Source: Formosa sediminum
GTDB lineage: Bacteria > Bacteroidota > Bacteroidia > Flavobacteriales > Flavobacteriaceae
Assembly (NCBI RefSeq): GCF_007197735.1
Contig: NZ_CP041637.1
Location: 1,860,001-1,924,000, forward strand
Direction of reading: 5' to 3'
Length of the DNA: 64,000 nucleotides
Below the pieces are notes generated by a model. That model was not told where the DNA came from. It searched no databases and worked only from the letters and a program-made list of their open reading frames with translations. Position 1 is the stretch's first letter, and the number at the start of each line of letters is the position of its first letter. A program made the position numbers and the translations under genes. Positions 20,200 to 29,240 of this stretch are shown here, piece after piece.

Positions 20200-23100
20200 T
20201 TATTTTGTATTAGACGTAATCCACTTTTTAGCATTTTCAAACGCTTCTAACCAAGGCGAAACTTCATCTGTTCTGCCTTCTGGATAATTTGCCCAGTTCC
20301 ATTGAAATGTTGAACGTTCTATATGTGGCATCGTTACTAAATGTCTTCCTGTAGCGTCACACATCATGGCTGTATTATAGTCTGAACCATTCGGGTTTGC
20401 TGGATAACTTTCGTAACCGTATTTTGCAACAATATTATAAGCGCTTTCTTCTTTAGGAAGATTAAATTTTCCTTCACCATGAGAAATCCAAACACCTAAA
20501 GTGCTGCCTTCTAAACTCGATAACATTACCGAATTATTTTTCTGAATTTTTACAGACGTGAATGAACTTTCGTGCTTATGAGAATCGTTATGAAGCATTT
20601 TTCCGTGAACGTCGTGCTCTGGATTAATTAATTCTAATTCCATCCATAATTGGCAACCATTACAAATACCAACAGATAAGGTGTCTTTTCTAGCGAAGAA
20701 ATCTTGAATAACTTTATTCGCTTTGTCGTTATATTTAATAGCTCCTGCCCAACCTTTAGCAGAACCTAAAACATCTGAATTACTAAATCCTCCCACAGCA
20801 CCTAAAAATTGAATGTCTTCAAGGGTTTCACGACCAGAAATTAAATCGGTCATGTGTACGTCTTTAACATCAAAACCAGCTAAATACATAGCATTAGCCA
20901 TTTCGCGTTCAGAATTACTTCCTTTTTCACGAAGTATGGCTGCTTTTGGTCTTGGCTGGCTCGCATCAATTTTAGTTAGTTTACCTGTAAAGTTTTTAGG
21001 GAATGTATACTGTAGTGGCTGATTTTTGTAGTTCTCGTAACGTGCCTCTGCCACGTTATTTGCCGTTTGTTTTTTGTCTAATAAATACGATGTTTTATAC
21101 CAAACGTCGCGCATTTCAGAAATATTGAAAGCGAAAACTTCTTCGTGGTTTTTAATGCTTATTTGTCCTGAATTATTTGCTGTTCCAATGTTAAAGACTT
21201 CTACACCTGCATTTGCAAAGTGTTCTTCTACTGAAGCATCGGCTTGGAATACTAATCCTGCATTTTCAGAGAATAATAATTTTAATGAATCTTCTTCATT
21301 TAAAGCTGTAAAATCAAAATCTGCTCCTAAATTTACATCTGCAAAACACAACTCTAATAAAGTAGTTATTAATCCTCCTGAAGCAATATCGTGACCTGCT
21401 TTAATTTTATCTGCTTTAATTAAATCTTGAATGGTATTAAAAGCAGTTTTAACAAAGTCTGTACTCTTAACATCAGGTGTGTCGTTTCCGATGGCGTTAA
21501 GCACTTGGAAGAACGAACTTCCACCTAATTTAAAGTCGTCTTGAGAGATATTAATATAGTAAATGTTGCCGGCATTAGCTTTTAAAAGCGGTTCTACAAC
21601 CTTTGTAATTTCGTTACAATGTCCTGCTGCAGAAATAATAACTGTTCCTGGAGCAATAACCTCTTCGTTAGGATATTTTTGCTTCATAGAAAGTGAATCT
21701 TTTCCTGTAGGAACATTAATCCCCAAGTCGATTGCAAATTCTGAAACGGCTTGTACGGCTTTATATAAACGAGCATCTTCACCTTCGTTTTTACACGGCC
21801 ACATCCAGTTTGCAGATAAGGATACGCTTTTTAAATTATCTTTTAAAGGTGCCCAAATAATATTGGTAAGTGATTCTGTAATGGCATTTCTACTACCTGC
21901 ATCTGGCTGAATTAAAGCCGAAATAGGTGCATGGCCAATAGATGTAGCAATTCCTTCTTTTCCGTTATAATCTAATGCCATAACACCAACATTATTTAAC
22001 GGAATTTGTAATGGACCAACACATTGTTGTTTAGCAACCTTACCACCAACACATCTATCTACTTTGTTTGTTAACCAATCTTTACAAGCCACAGCTTCTA
22101 ACTGCAACACTTGCTCTAAATAGATTTTTAAATTTTTAGATTTGTAACGCGGATTTTTATATTTTCTGACAATGGTATTGTCTGTCATTATGGTTTTAGG
22201 CGAACTACCAAACATATCTTCTAAAGCCAAATCCATTGGTTTTTCTCCAGTTAACTTAGATTCAAAAGTAAAGCGGTTATTCCCTGTAACTTCTCCAACA
22301 TCGTAAATAGGAGAACGTTCTCTGTCGGCAATTTTATGTAACGTTTCTAAATGCTTTTCGGCAATGACTAATCCCATACGCTCTTGAGATTCGTTACCAA
22401 TAATCTCTTTTGCAGATAGGGTAGGGTCTCCAACAGGTAATTGGTCTAATTCAATTTTTCCTCCCGTGTCTTCAACCAATTCAGACAGACAGTTTAAGTG
22501 TCCGCCAGCACCATGGTCGTGAATAGAAACGATAAAATTTTCGTCGCTTTCAACCATACCACGAACGGCGTTGGCAGCACGTTTTTGCATTTCTGGGTTA
22601 GAACGTTGTACTGCATTTAACTCGATTCCAGATTCGAACTCTCCAGTATCTGCCGATGATACTGCTGCACCACCCATACCAATACGGTAGTTTTCACCAC
22701 CTAGAATAACAATTTTATCGCCTTCTTTTGGGGTGTCTTTTAAGGCTTGTTCGGCTTTACCGTAACCAATACCTCCAGCTTGCATAATGACTTTATCGTA
22801 CCCTAATTTTCTAGCTTTTGAAGTGCTTGATGAGGCATTTTCGTCATGCTCGAATGTTAAGACAGAACCAGAAATTAAAGGTTGTCCGAATTTGTTTCCG
22901 AAGTCTGAAGCCCCATTACTAGCTTTTATTAAAATGTCCATTGGGGTTTGGTATAACCACGGACGTGCATCAAATTTTTGTTCCCAAGGGCGGTTTTCTT
23001 CTAAACGCGAGTAAGACGTCATATAAACCGCAGTTCCTGCTAAGGGTAAAGACCCTTTTCCTCCAGCAAGTCTGTCGCGAATCTCTCCTCCAGAACCTGT

Positions 23101-23886
23101 TGCAGCCCCATTAAACGGCTCTACAGTAGTTGGGAAATTGTGTGTTTCTGCTTTTAATGAAATTACAGATTCAAAATTTTTAGTTTCATAAAAATCAGGT
23201 TTATCTGCAGTTTTTGGTGCAAATTGTTCTACCACTGGACCTTTTACAAAAGCCACATTATCTTTATATGCCGAAACTATATCGTTAGGATTTTTGTTTG
23301 ATGTTTCGCGAATCATTTTAAATAATGATACCTCTTTTTCTTCACCATCGATAACAAAGGTACCGTTGAAGATTTTATGACGACAGTGCTCTGAATTTAC
23401 CTGCGAAAATCCGAAAACTTCAGAATCTGTTAACGGTCTACCAATTTTCTTAGCTACACCTTCTAAATATGTCACTTCTTCGTCGCTTAAAGCCAAACCT
23501 TCTTGGGTGTTATAGGCTGCAATATCTTCAATGTTTAAAACCGGTTCTGGCTGAATATCAATAGTAAACGAATCTTGGTTTAACCCTTTAAATTTTTGAG
23601 AAATCATAGGGTCAAAATCAGAATAATCTTCAGAAACAGCTTCAAATTCTTCAATTCTAATAATGTCTTGAATTCCCATATTTTGGGTTATTTCTACTGC
23701 ATTTGTACTCCAAGGTGTTATCATGGCGGCACGAGGACCAACAAAAAAAGCATCGATAGATGCTTGTTCAAGCTTAGGCTGGTTGCCAAAAAGCCATGTT
23801 AGTTTTGAAATGGTTTCAGGGGATAATTCTTTAACTGTTTGTACAGCAAATAATTTACTGTTTACGTTTCCAAAGAAATGAATCAT
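20200..23886 (-). CDS. purL: Phosphoribosylformylglycinamidine synthase, large single-chain form
   Basis: Converts FGAR, glutamine and ATP to FGAM in de novo purine synthesis. This is the fused long form of about 1228 residues. The synthetase part contains NSEHCRHKIFNG near residue 165, KAETHNFPT near residue 245 and DHGAGGHLNC near residue 455. The C-terminal glutaminase domain has the nucleophilic cysteine in VGICNGCQLWMEL near residue 1077 and the histidine of WISHGEGKFNLP near residue 1138. The open frame starts 12 codons further upstream, but that extension overlaps a promoter-like TAATTTTG (23920-23927), so I place the start at MIHFFGN. Isolated from purA in this window. Confidence 0.97.
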   Translation of the reverse strand: MIHFFGNVNSKLFAVQTVKELSPETISKLTWLFGNQPKLEQASIDAFFVGPRAAMITPWSTNAVEITQNMGIQDIIRIEEFEAVSEDYSDFDPMISQKFKGLNQDSFTIDIQPEPVLNIEDIAAYNTQEGLALSDEEVTYLEGVAKKIGRPLTDSEVFGFSQVNSEHCRHKIFNGTFVIDGEEKEVSLFKMIRETSNKNPNDIVSAYKDNVAFVKGPVVEQFAPKTADKPDFYETKNFESVISLKAETHNFPTTVEPFNGAATGSGGEIRDRLAGGKGSLPLAGTAVYMTSYSRLEENRPWEQKFDARPWLYQTPMDILIKASNGASDFGNKFGQPLISGSVLTFEHDENASSSTSKARKLGYDKVIMQAGGIGYGKAEQALKDTPKEGDKIVILGGENYRIGMGGAAVSSADTGEFESGIELNAVQRSNPEMQKRAANAVRGMVESDENFIVSIHDHGAGGHLNCLSELVEDTGGKIELDQLPVGDPTLSAKEIIGNESQERMGLVIAEKHLETLHKIADRERSPIYDVGEVTGNNRFTFESKLTGEKPMDLALEDMFGSSPKTIMTDNTIVRKYKNPRYKSKNLKIYLEQVLQLEAVACKDWLTNKVDRCVGGKVAKQQCVGPLQIPLNNVGVMALDYNGKEGIATSIGHAPISALIQPDAGSRNAITESLTNIIWAPLKDNLKSVSLSANWMWPCKNEGEDARLYKAVQAVSEFAIDLGINVPTGKDSLSMKQKYPNEEVIAPGTVIISAAGHCNEITKVVEPLLKANAGNIYYINISQDDFKLGGSSFFQVLNAIGNDTPDVKSTDFVKTAFNTIQDLIKADKIKAGHDIASGGLITTLLELCFADVNLGADFDFTALNEEDSLKLLFSENAGLVFQADASVEEHFANAGVEVFNIGTANNSGQISIKNHEEVFAFNISEMRDVWYKTSYLLDKKQTANNVAEARYENYKNQPLQYTFPKNFTGKLTKIDASQPRPKAAILREKGSNSEREMANAMYLAGFDVKDVHMTDLISGRETLEDIQFLGAVGGFSNSDVLGSAKGWAGAIKYNDKANKVIQDFFARKDTLSVGICNGCQLWMELELINPEHDVHGKMLHNDSHKHESSFTSVKIQKNNSVMLSSLEGSTLGVWISHGEGKFNLPKEESAYNIVAKYGYESYPANPNGSDYNTAMMCDATGRHLVTMPHIERSTFQWNWANYPEGRTDEVSPWLEAFENAKKWITSNTK

Positions 23887-23919
23887 ATGTTCAGATTTGC
23901 GTTGTTTTTTAAGAAAGGA

Positions 23920-23927
23920 CAAAATTA
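23920..23927 (-). promoter_or_regulatory. Candidate -7 element of purL
   Basis: TAATTTTG on the minus strand matches TAnnTTTG and lies 33 bp before the preferred purL ATG at 23886. This is the main reason for rejecting the longer open frame as the coding start. Confidence 0.45.
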
Positions 23928-23997
23928 GTGTTTTTTAGCGATATTTTTTTAAAAAATAAACAGTCTTTTTTTTCGATACTTACAGCTTTTTACCCAT

Positions 23998-24030
23998 GAA
24001 AAAAGCGACCTAAATAGGTCGCTTTATAAA
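23998..24030 (-). terminator. Intrinsic terminator of the secreted endonuclease gene
   Basis: AAAGCGACCTA (24002-24012) pairs perfectly with TAGGTCGCTTT (24015-24025). On the minus strand the stem is followed by a T-run. The AAAGCGAC/GTCGCTTT core recurs in terminators at 35473 and 46109. Confidence 0.85.
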
Positions 24031-24054
24031 TTGTTTTGATTAAAAATAAGAATA

Positions 24055-26292
24055 TTAGTTTTTAATTAACTTCTTAGTAATTGTTGCGTTGTCTTGTGTC
24101 ATTCTTAAAATATAAACACCCGATTGTAAGTTTTTAGTATCAATACTAGTGTTAGCCTGTATGGTTTTAGAAATAACACGTTTTCCTAACATATTGTAGA
24201 TGCTAATTTGGGTAGCGTTACCATTTGGTAAAGCTATGTTTAAAGTAGAATTCATTGGGTTAGGATATACTTTAATGTTTGATAAGGTATCTTCTTCAAT
24301 ACTTAAAGCAGCATCGTAGCAAGTCCATTTTAAATCATCAATCATGACGCGATCTGAAGTAGACGATATATTGTTTAAAACAACAGCTACTGTACCAGAA
24401 ACATTAATGTCTTCTAAAGTAGTAGTTAATTCTTCTTCGCCATAAGGAATTTGTCCTACTACGCTACCATTAACAACCAAATCAAATGTTCCAGAACCAC
24501 CACTAAAAGTACGTAGAGTTGTTACGGTTAATGAACCAATACCACCAGAAGTTTCTGGTGCTGTTAAAACACCGTTTCTAATCGTGATAACTTTACTTGA
24601 GTTGTTGCTTAAATCTATTCTTGCTCCTGTTGCAGACCATTCTAAACCATTATCTCCGGTCCATGTTCTATCTGCATATTGACTGTCATTTATATCTTGA
24701 GTAGACGTTAGATTTGTAAATGATTCTTCTGTACAGTAATCAGAGTTTGTGTTTTCGTAACATGTCCAAGCAAGATTATCTATTACAACGCGGTCTGAAC
24801 TTGTAGCTTTGTTATTAAACACAATAGTAACATCGCCTGCAATATTAATATTTTCAATAGTGGTTGTTTCTTCATATTCAGAATATGGAATTTGTCCAAC
24901 AACAGTACCATTAACAACTAAATCGAATGTTCCAGATCCACCACTAAACACACGTAAAGTTGTAACAGTTAAGGCTCTAATACCACCAGAAGTTTCTGTT
25001 GCAGATAATACACCATCTCTAACACATATTGCTTTAGAGTTATCTATGGTTTGATCTATACGTGCATCTGTAGCTGTCCATTCTAATCCATTATCTCCAG
25101 TCCACGATACTTCATCGTAGTAAGTATTAATATTACCGGTTATATTTTCAAAACTTTCAGAAGTACAGTATTCATAAACAATAGCTTCAGAAGTCGTTAA
25201 TGTTATTGCTGCAGTAGTAGCAGATGTGTTTCCTGCTGCATCTTCTGTAGAAACAGAAAACGCATAAGTAGTTTCTGCTGTTAAATCAGAAATAGTAATT
25301 GAATTGGTATAAGCTTTAGTTAAGAATGTACCATCCATAAAGATATTGTAAGAAGCTACGGCCACATTGTCTGTAGCGGCAGTCCATGTTAATGTAGCGC
25401 TAGTTTCAGTAACATCGCTATATGCTAAATCTGTAGGCATTGTTGGTGCTTCAGTATCTTCTTCAGCAGTGTTTCCATCCCATAAATTTTGTGCAGCATC
25501 TCCTCCCCAGATAGCAGTAGCTAAATAAGGATTGTCTATAAAAGGATTTCTGTTTCCTTGGGCATATGTATTACTTGTGTCTCCGTGGTATGCGTTTCTT
25601 TGTTTTTCAAAATCAGATACTGGATCTTCTACGTTCCATTCTAAGAATAAATCAATCATCTCGTCTGGAGTATTTGCAGAACTACCAAAACCAACGTTTG
25701 ATGGTAAACATTGTTCGCCGTATCTTATATACATATACATAATAATACGTGCACAATCACCTTTCCATTCGTCTCCTGGATACCATCCATCTGTAGTTTG
25801 AAAAGAGGTTCCTGTTCCATCTGCAAACTTTAAGTTTCCGCGGTCAGAATTTCTTGCAATATCGCTAGGGCGTAACATTAAAGCATCAGAGCCAGGACCA
25901 GATTCTCCTAAATTAGGAGTTCCTAAAGATTTTGGATAGATGTGTTCACGATTCCATTGCCCAGTACTTCCTCCATTATTGTTTTTAGATCTACTTCTGT
26001 CTGTAGAGGTGCTACCATCAGTATCATCGTAGCCATATACTAAAAGGACATTGTCTGAATTTGTAGGATCTAAATCTGTAACTTTTAGTGCTTCCCAAAC
26101 TTCTGGAGTATACGATAAATATTTAACGTGTTTTGCAGTCGTTACAGCACTTAAATCTGCTTTAAGTTCTAATCCTGTTTTAGTAAAGTTAACCGTATTA
26201 TAATACGCTTGTAAATCATCAGGAGGTGTTAATTGAGCATAGCCCAATAATGTTGTAAAAAGTAATAAAAACGAAATGTAAAAGTGTTTCAT
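24055..26292 (-). CDS. Secreted modular endonuclease I with FN3, duplicated beta-modules and T9SS sorting domain
   Basis: A 745-residue secreted nuclease. After a signal peptide (about 1-19) comes an EndA/NucM-type endonuclease I domain (about 25-265) with the hallmark NREHIYPKSLG near residue 113, which holds the catalytic His and metal-binding residues, plus the downstream asparagine-rich loop RSDIARN-like region near residue 140. A fibronectin type III domain follows (about 274-365), then two copies of a beta-rich module of about 140 residues (374-515 and 520-657), and a T9SS sorting domain (about 667-745, with VYPNPMNSTLNI). It probably degrades extracellular DNA for nutrients or biofilm turnover. 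The two modules look like recent duplicates. Confidence 0.9.
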   Translation of the reverse strand: MKHFYISFLLLFTTLLGYAQLTPPDDLQAYYNTVNFTKTGLELKADLSAVTTAKHVKYLSYTPEVWEALKVTDLDPTNSDNVLLVYGYDDTDGSTSTDRSRSKNNNGGSTGQWNREHIYPKSLGTPNLGESGPGSDALMLRPSDIARNSDRGNLKFADGTGTSFQTTDGWYPGDEWKGDCARIIMYMYIRYGEQCLPSNVGFGSSANTPDEMIDLFLEWNVEDPVSDFEKQRNAYHGDTSNTYAQGNRNPFIDNPYLATAIWGGDAAQNLWDGNTAEEDTEAPTMPTDLAYSDVTETSATLTWTAATDNVAVASYNIFMDGTFLTKAYTNSITISDLTAETTYAFSVSTEDAAGNTSATTAAITLTTSEAIVYEYCTSESFENITGNINTYYDEVSWTGDNGLEWTATDARIDQTIDNSKAICVRDGVLSATETSGGIRALTVTTLRVFSGGSGTFDLVVNGTVVGQIPYSEYEETTTIENINIAGDVTIVFNNKATSSDRVVIDNLAWTCYENTNSDYCTEESFTNLTSTQDINDSQYADRTWTGDNGLEWSATGARIDLSNNSSKVITIRNGVLTAPETSGGIGSLTVTTLRTFSGGSGTFDLVVNGSVVGQIPYGEEELTTTLEDINVSGTVAVVLNNISSTSDRVMIDDLKWTCYDAALSIEEDTLSNIKVYPNPMNSTLNIALPNGNATQISIYNMLGKRVISKTIQANTSIDTKNLQSGVYILRMTQDNATITKKLIKN

Positions 26293-26344
26293 AGAGAAGT
26301 GTTTTAAGTTTAATTGATTTAGATTTATTGCTCAATTTACGAAA

Positions 26345-26390
26345 ATAAAAAAAGCTAGTAGAGAAAAAATCTTTACTAGCTTTTTAAGAG
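26345..26390 (-). terminator. Intrinsic terminator of the RsmB-like gene
   Basis: AAAAAGCTAGTA (26349-26360) pairs with TACTAGCTTTTT (26374-26385), a 12-bp perfect stem with a T-run on the minus strand, 20 bp after the stop codon. Confidence 0.8.
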
Positions 26391-26407
26391 GTGATATTAA
26401 AATGTTG

Positions 26408-27619
26408 TTACTTTTTCTTTAGTAACGCCATATAAAATCCATCGTATCCCGTTTTATGAGCGTAAATATTTTCGTCACGAACAAATGTAAAGTCTTTTCC
26501 AAATTCAGATGTTAAGAAAATGTCAACTTGTTGTCTATTCTCCGAAGGTAAAATAGAGCAAGTTGCATATACCATTTGTCCGCCAGATTTAACCATTCTA
26601 GAATATTTTTGAATAATTTCTTGTTGCGTAGCTCTTATTTTATCTAAAAATTCCGGTTGTAATTTCCATTTAGCATCAGGATTTCTTCGTAACACACCTA
26701 ATCCAGAACACGGTGCATCAATTAACACACGGTCTGCTTTGTCGTATAGTTTTTTAATAACTTTAGATGATTCGATATGGCGTGGTTCAATATTATGAGC
26801 CCCATCACGTTTTGCACGGCGTTTTAATTCATAAAGTTTTTGTGCATAGATATCTAAAGCAATAATTTGTCCTTTATTTTCCATTAAAGAAGCCAAGTGT
26901 AACGTTTTTCCTCCAGCTCCAGCACAAGTATCAATAACACGCATACCTGGTTGTACTTCTAAATATTCTGCAACTAATTGAGAAGAAGCGTCTTGAACTT
27001 CAAAATATCCTTTTTTAAAAGCTTCGGTTGTAAACACGTTAGCACGTTCTACTAATTTAAGTGCATTAGGATAGCCTTTAATAAATTCTGTTTCAATATC
27101 ATTATCAAACAATTCTGCTTGTAATTTCTCTTTTGTAATTTTTAAAGTATTAGTTCTTAAAACTACATCTGCTTGTTGGTTTAAAGCCGCAATTTCTTTA
27201 GTCCAAAGAGCTTCTCCTAATTCTTTAGCACCTATTTCATCCATCCAATCCGGAATAGATTCTTTAAATTTTCTAATTTTTGAAAGTTCATCAAAACGGC
27301 CTTTAATTTTTCGTGTAGGCGTGTTTTCAAAATATTTCCAATCTGGTAATTTAATCCCTTTTAAGGTTGCCCAAACAGCAAACATTCTCCAAATGTTATC
27401 TCTGTCGTAGGGTTCTTTAATTTCTGCTATTTCAGCATATAAGCGTTTCCAACGTACAATATCGTAAGTGGTTTCGGCAACAAAAGCCCGGTCACGACTT
27501 CCCCAGCGTTTATCGCGTTTTAATAATTGTTGAACAACTTTGTCGGCATAAATTCCATCGTTAAAAATTTGCATTAATCCGTCTACTACCGCAAAGCATA
27601 AATTTCTATGTAATCGCAT
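26408..27619 (-). CDS. RsmB/NOP-family rRNA (cytosine-C5)-methyltransferase
   Basis: A 403-residue S-adenosylmethionine-dependent m5C RNA methyltransferase. The cofactor-binding motif I is DTCAGAGGKTLHLA near residue 224, motif IV is IDAPCSGLGVLRRNP near residue 298 with the proton-transfer cysteine, and motif VI is VYATCSILPSENRQQ near residue 350 with the catalytic cysteine of the TCS motif. The N-terminal 130 residues are helical and resemble the NusB-like or NOP-associated region that positions 16S rRNA. Methylation of 16S rRNA is likely, by analogy with RsmB, but the exact cytosine is unknown. It is divergent from the YCF48-like gene. Confidence 0.9.
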   Translation of the reverse strand: MRLHRNLCFAVVDGLMQIFNDGIYADKVVQQLLKRDKRWGSRDRAFVAETTYDIVRWKRLYAEIAEIKEPYDRDNIWRMFAVWATLKGIKLPDWKYFENTPTRKIKGRFDELSKIRKFKESIPDWMDEIGAKELGEALWTKEIAALNQQADVVLRTNTLKITKEKLQAELFDNDIETEFIKGYPNALKLVERANVFTTEAFKKGYFEVQDASSQLVAEYLEVQPGMRVIDTCAGAGGKTLHLASLMENKGQIIALDIYAQKLYELKRRAKRDGAHNIEPRHIESSKVIKKLYDKADRVLIDAPCSGLGVLRRNPDAKWKLQPEFLDKIRATQQEIIQKYSRMVKSGGQMVYATCSILPSENRQQVDIFLTSEFGKDFTFVRDENIYAHKTGYDGFYMALLKKK

Positions 27620-27681
27620 TTTGTGTATTTAAGGCAACAAAGGTAAGTTTAATTAATTATTTTTAGCTAAAATTTTAATAA

Positions 27682-28722
27682 ATGAGACTAATAACGAGCC
27701 TTTTACTTTTTATTTTCATGACTTCTTGTAATCAAGAGGTTAAAAAAACGCTTAAAACGTATACATCTGTGTCCGTACAAGATATTTATAACGACTCTAT
27801 AAGTGTGCGTGCCATAGAATTAATGGGGGACGGTACATTGGCGTTTGCGGCTAATAATGGTGCTTATGGATTGTATTTTCCAAAAAAACAACAATGGGCT
27901 ACTGGGACTCAAATTTACGACACTATCCCTTTGCATTTTAGAGCAGTTGCACATACCACTAACGATTTTTTTATGTTGAGTATTGAGAGCCCAGCTTTGT
28001 TATATAAAACAGGAGACGATGGCTCTATGAAACTAGTTTACAAAGAAGAAGGCGAAGACGTTTTTTATGATGCCATGACGTTTTGGAATGACAAAGAAGG
28101 TATAGCGGTAGGCGATAGTGTAAATGGATGCTTATCAATTATTATTACTAGAGATGGAGGGGAAACTTGGAATAAACTATCTTGTGAACAGCTTCCTAGA
28201 GCAATTGAAGGTGAAGGCGCTTTTGCTGCTAGCAATACTAATATAAAAGTCTTAGGTGATAAAGCTTGGATTGCTACTAACAATGGTATCATATATTTTA
28301 CTGCAAATAAGGGCGTGTCTTGGGTCGCTATAGATACACCTATGAAAAACTCTGAAGTTACACAAGGCATTTACTCTATTGATTTTTATGATGAGTTTAA
28401 TGGTTTTGCAATTGGTGGTGATTATACAAAACCAGATATAAACACTAATAATAAAATGAAAACTAGTGACGGTGGTACGACTTGGCAATTAGTAGCTAAT
28501 GGAGAAGAGCCTGGTTACAAAAGTTGTGTACAATACATTCCAAATCAAGATGCCAAAAGTTTAGTTGCTGTTAGTTTTAAAGGCATAGCTATTTCAAATG
28601 ACGGAGGTTTAACTTGGACACCTATTAGCGATGAAGCTTTTTACACTATCCGATTTGTAAACGATTCTACGGCATACGCTGCTGGAAAAGGACGTATTTC
28701 TAAATTAGTATTTACAGAATAA
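27682..28722 (+). CDS. YCF48/BNR beta-propeller lipoprotein
   Basis: A 346-residue lipoprotein. The signal peptide ends in the lipobox MTSC at residues 14-17, so it is lipidated and probably anchored in the outer or inner membrane facing the periplasm. The rest carries recurring Asp-box-like units of the form D-G-G-x-T-W (RDGGETWNKL near residue 157, SDGGTTWQLV near 261, NDGGLTWTPI near 307), typical of YCF48/Hcf136 or BNR/sialidase-type propellers. No catalytic residues of a glycosidase are obvious, so a binding or assembly role is more likely than hydrolysis. It lies 230 bp upstream of the cobalamin riboswitch and is not obviously part of the B12 operon. Confidence 0.75.
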   Translation: MRLITSLLLFIFMTSCNQEVKKTLKTYTSVSVQDIYNDSISVRAIELMGDGTLAFAANNGAYGLYFPKKQQWATGTQIYDTIPLHFRAVAHTTNDFFMLSIESPALLYKTGDDGSMKLVYKEEGEDVFYDAMTFWNDKEGIAVGDSVNGCLSIIITRDGGETWNKLSCEQLPRAIEGEGAFAASNTNIKVLGDKAWIATNNGIIYFTANKGVSWVAIDTPMKNSEVTQGIYSIDFYDEFNGFAIGGDYTKPDINTNNKMKTSDGGTTWQLVANGEEPGYKSCVQYIPNQDAKSLVAVSFKGIAISNDGGLTWTPISDEAFYTIRFVNDSTAYAAGKGRISKLVFTE

Positions 28723-28923
28723 ACATTTACACACATGTATTTAATGTGATTTCTAATAGATAAATATGATATAAATCATTAATTATAATACAAAGACCCT
28801 ATATTTTTGACTCGTTTTTTATCTAATATGTTCTTGATATAAAAAGAGATATAAAATTAGTTTAAAAATAATTTTAATGCTATGAGGTGTAAATTCAAAT
28901 GATTTAGGATTTAAATATTTCAT

Positions 28924-28931
28924 TAAATTTG
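28924..28931 (+). promoter_or_regulatory. Candidate -7 element of the B12 operon
   Basis: TAAATTTG matches TAnnTTTG and lies about 23 bp before the first paired base of the cobalamin riboswitch, so transcription would start near 28938. The -33 region is unclear. Confidence 0.5.
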
Positions 28932-28953
28932 CGCCTTATATAAAGTATAGAGG

Positions 28954-29115
28954 GAAAATGGTTGTTGTGTTTTCACAACATTAAAAGGGAATTCGGTGAA
29001 AATCCGAAACTGTCCCGCAGCTGTAAGCTCAATACCGAAGCCTAAAATATGGCCACTGTTTATTAAGAATGGGAAGGCCGGGTGGAGGGAGTAAGTCAGA
29101 ATACCTGCCATTTTC
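28954..29115 (+). promoter_or_regulatory. Cobalamin (B12) riboswitch aptamer
   Basis: An RNA element binding adenosylcobalamin or a related corrinoid, upstream of the BtuB-like receptor gene. P1 is formed by GAAAATGG (28954-28961) with CCATTTTC (29108-29115); P2 includes the hairpin GTTGTG-tttt-CACAAC just after it. The conserved core reads GGTGAAAATCCG and CCCGCAGCTGTAAGC across 28989-29029, and the B12 box AGTCAGAATACCTGCC occupies 29094-29109. These match the cobalamin riboswitch consensus at all the usual positions. It controls uptake in response to intracellular cobalamin. Confidence 0.96.
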
Positions 29116-29181
29116 TAGTAATTCATATAGCTTTCGGGGATAAAAGCTGGGATTAGAATCTTACCATTCTACTCAATAAGA

Positions 29182-29240
29182 GTACCATAGTTTTGCTATG
29201 GCACTCACCTCGTTTGCATAAAATTATAAGAGGTGAGTTT
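29182..29240 (+). promoter_or_regulatory. Riboswitch expression platform: hairpins over the GTG start
   Basis: A first hairpin pairs 29182-29190 with 29196-29204 with one mismatch. A second, perfect 9-bp hairpin pairs ACTCACCTC (29203-29211) with GAGGTGAGT (29230-29238). The right arm holds the GTG start codon (29233-29235) of the receptor gene and the preceding GAG that could act as a ribosome-binding sequence. The arms of the two hairpins overlap by two bases, so they could compete. This suggests control of translation start rather than termination. Confidence 0.6.

Noticed and set aside
21563-21910. Open frame on the plus strand, antisense to purL
   Set aside because: Its codons are the complement of a strongly conserved enzyme, and it has no start signal or family motif. 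The same holds for others antisense to DUF349, endonuclease and helicase genes.
28065-28488. Two overlapping frames antisense to the YCF48-like gene
   Set aside because: They oppose a clear lipoprotein with repeated D-G-G-x-T-W motifs; no signal for translation.
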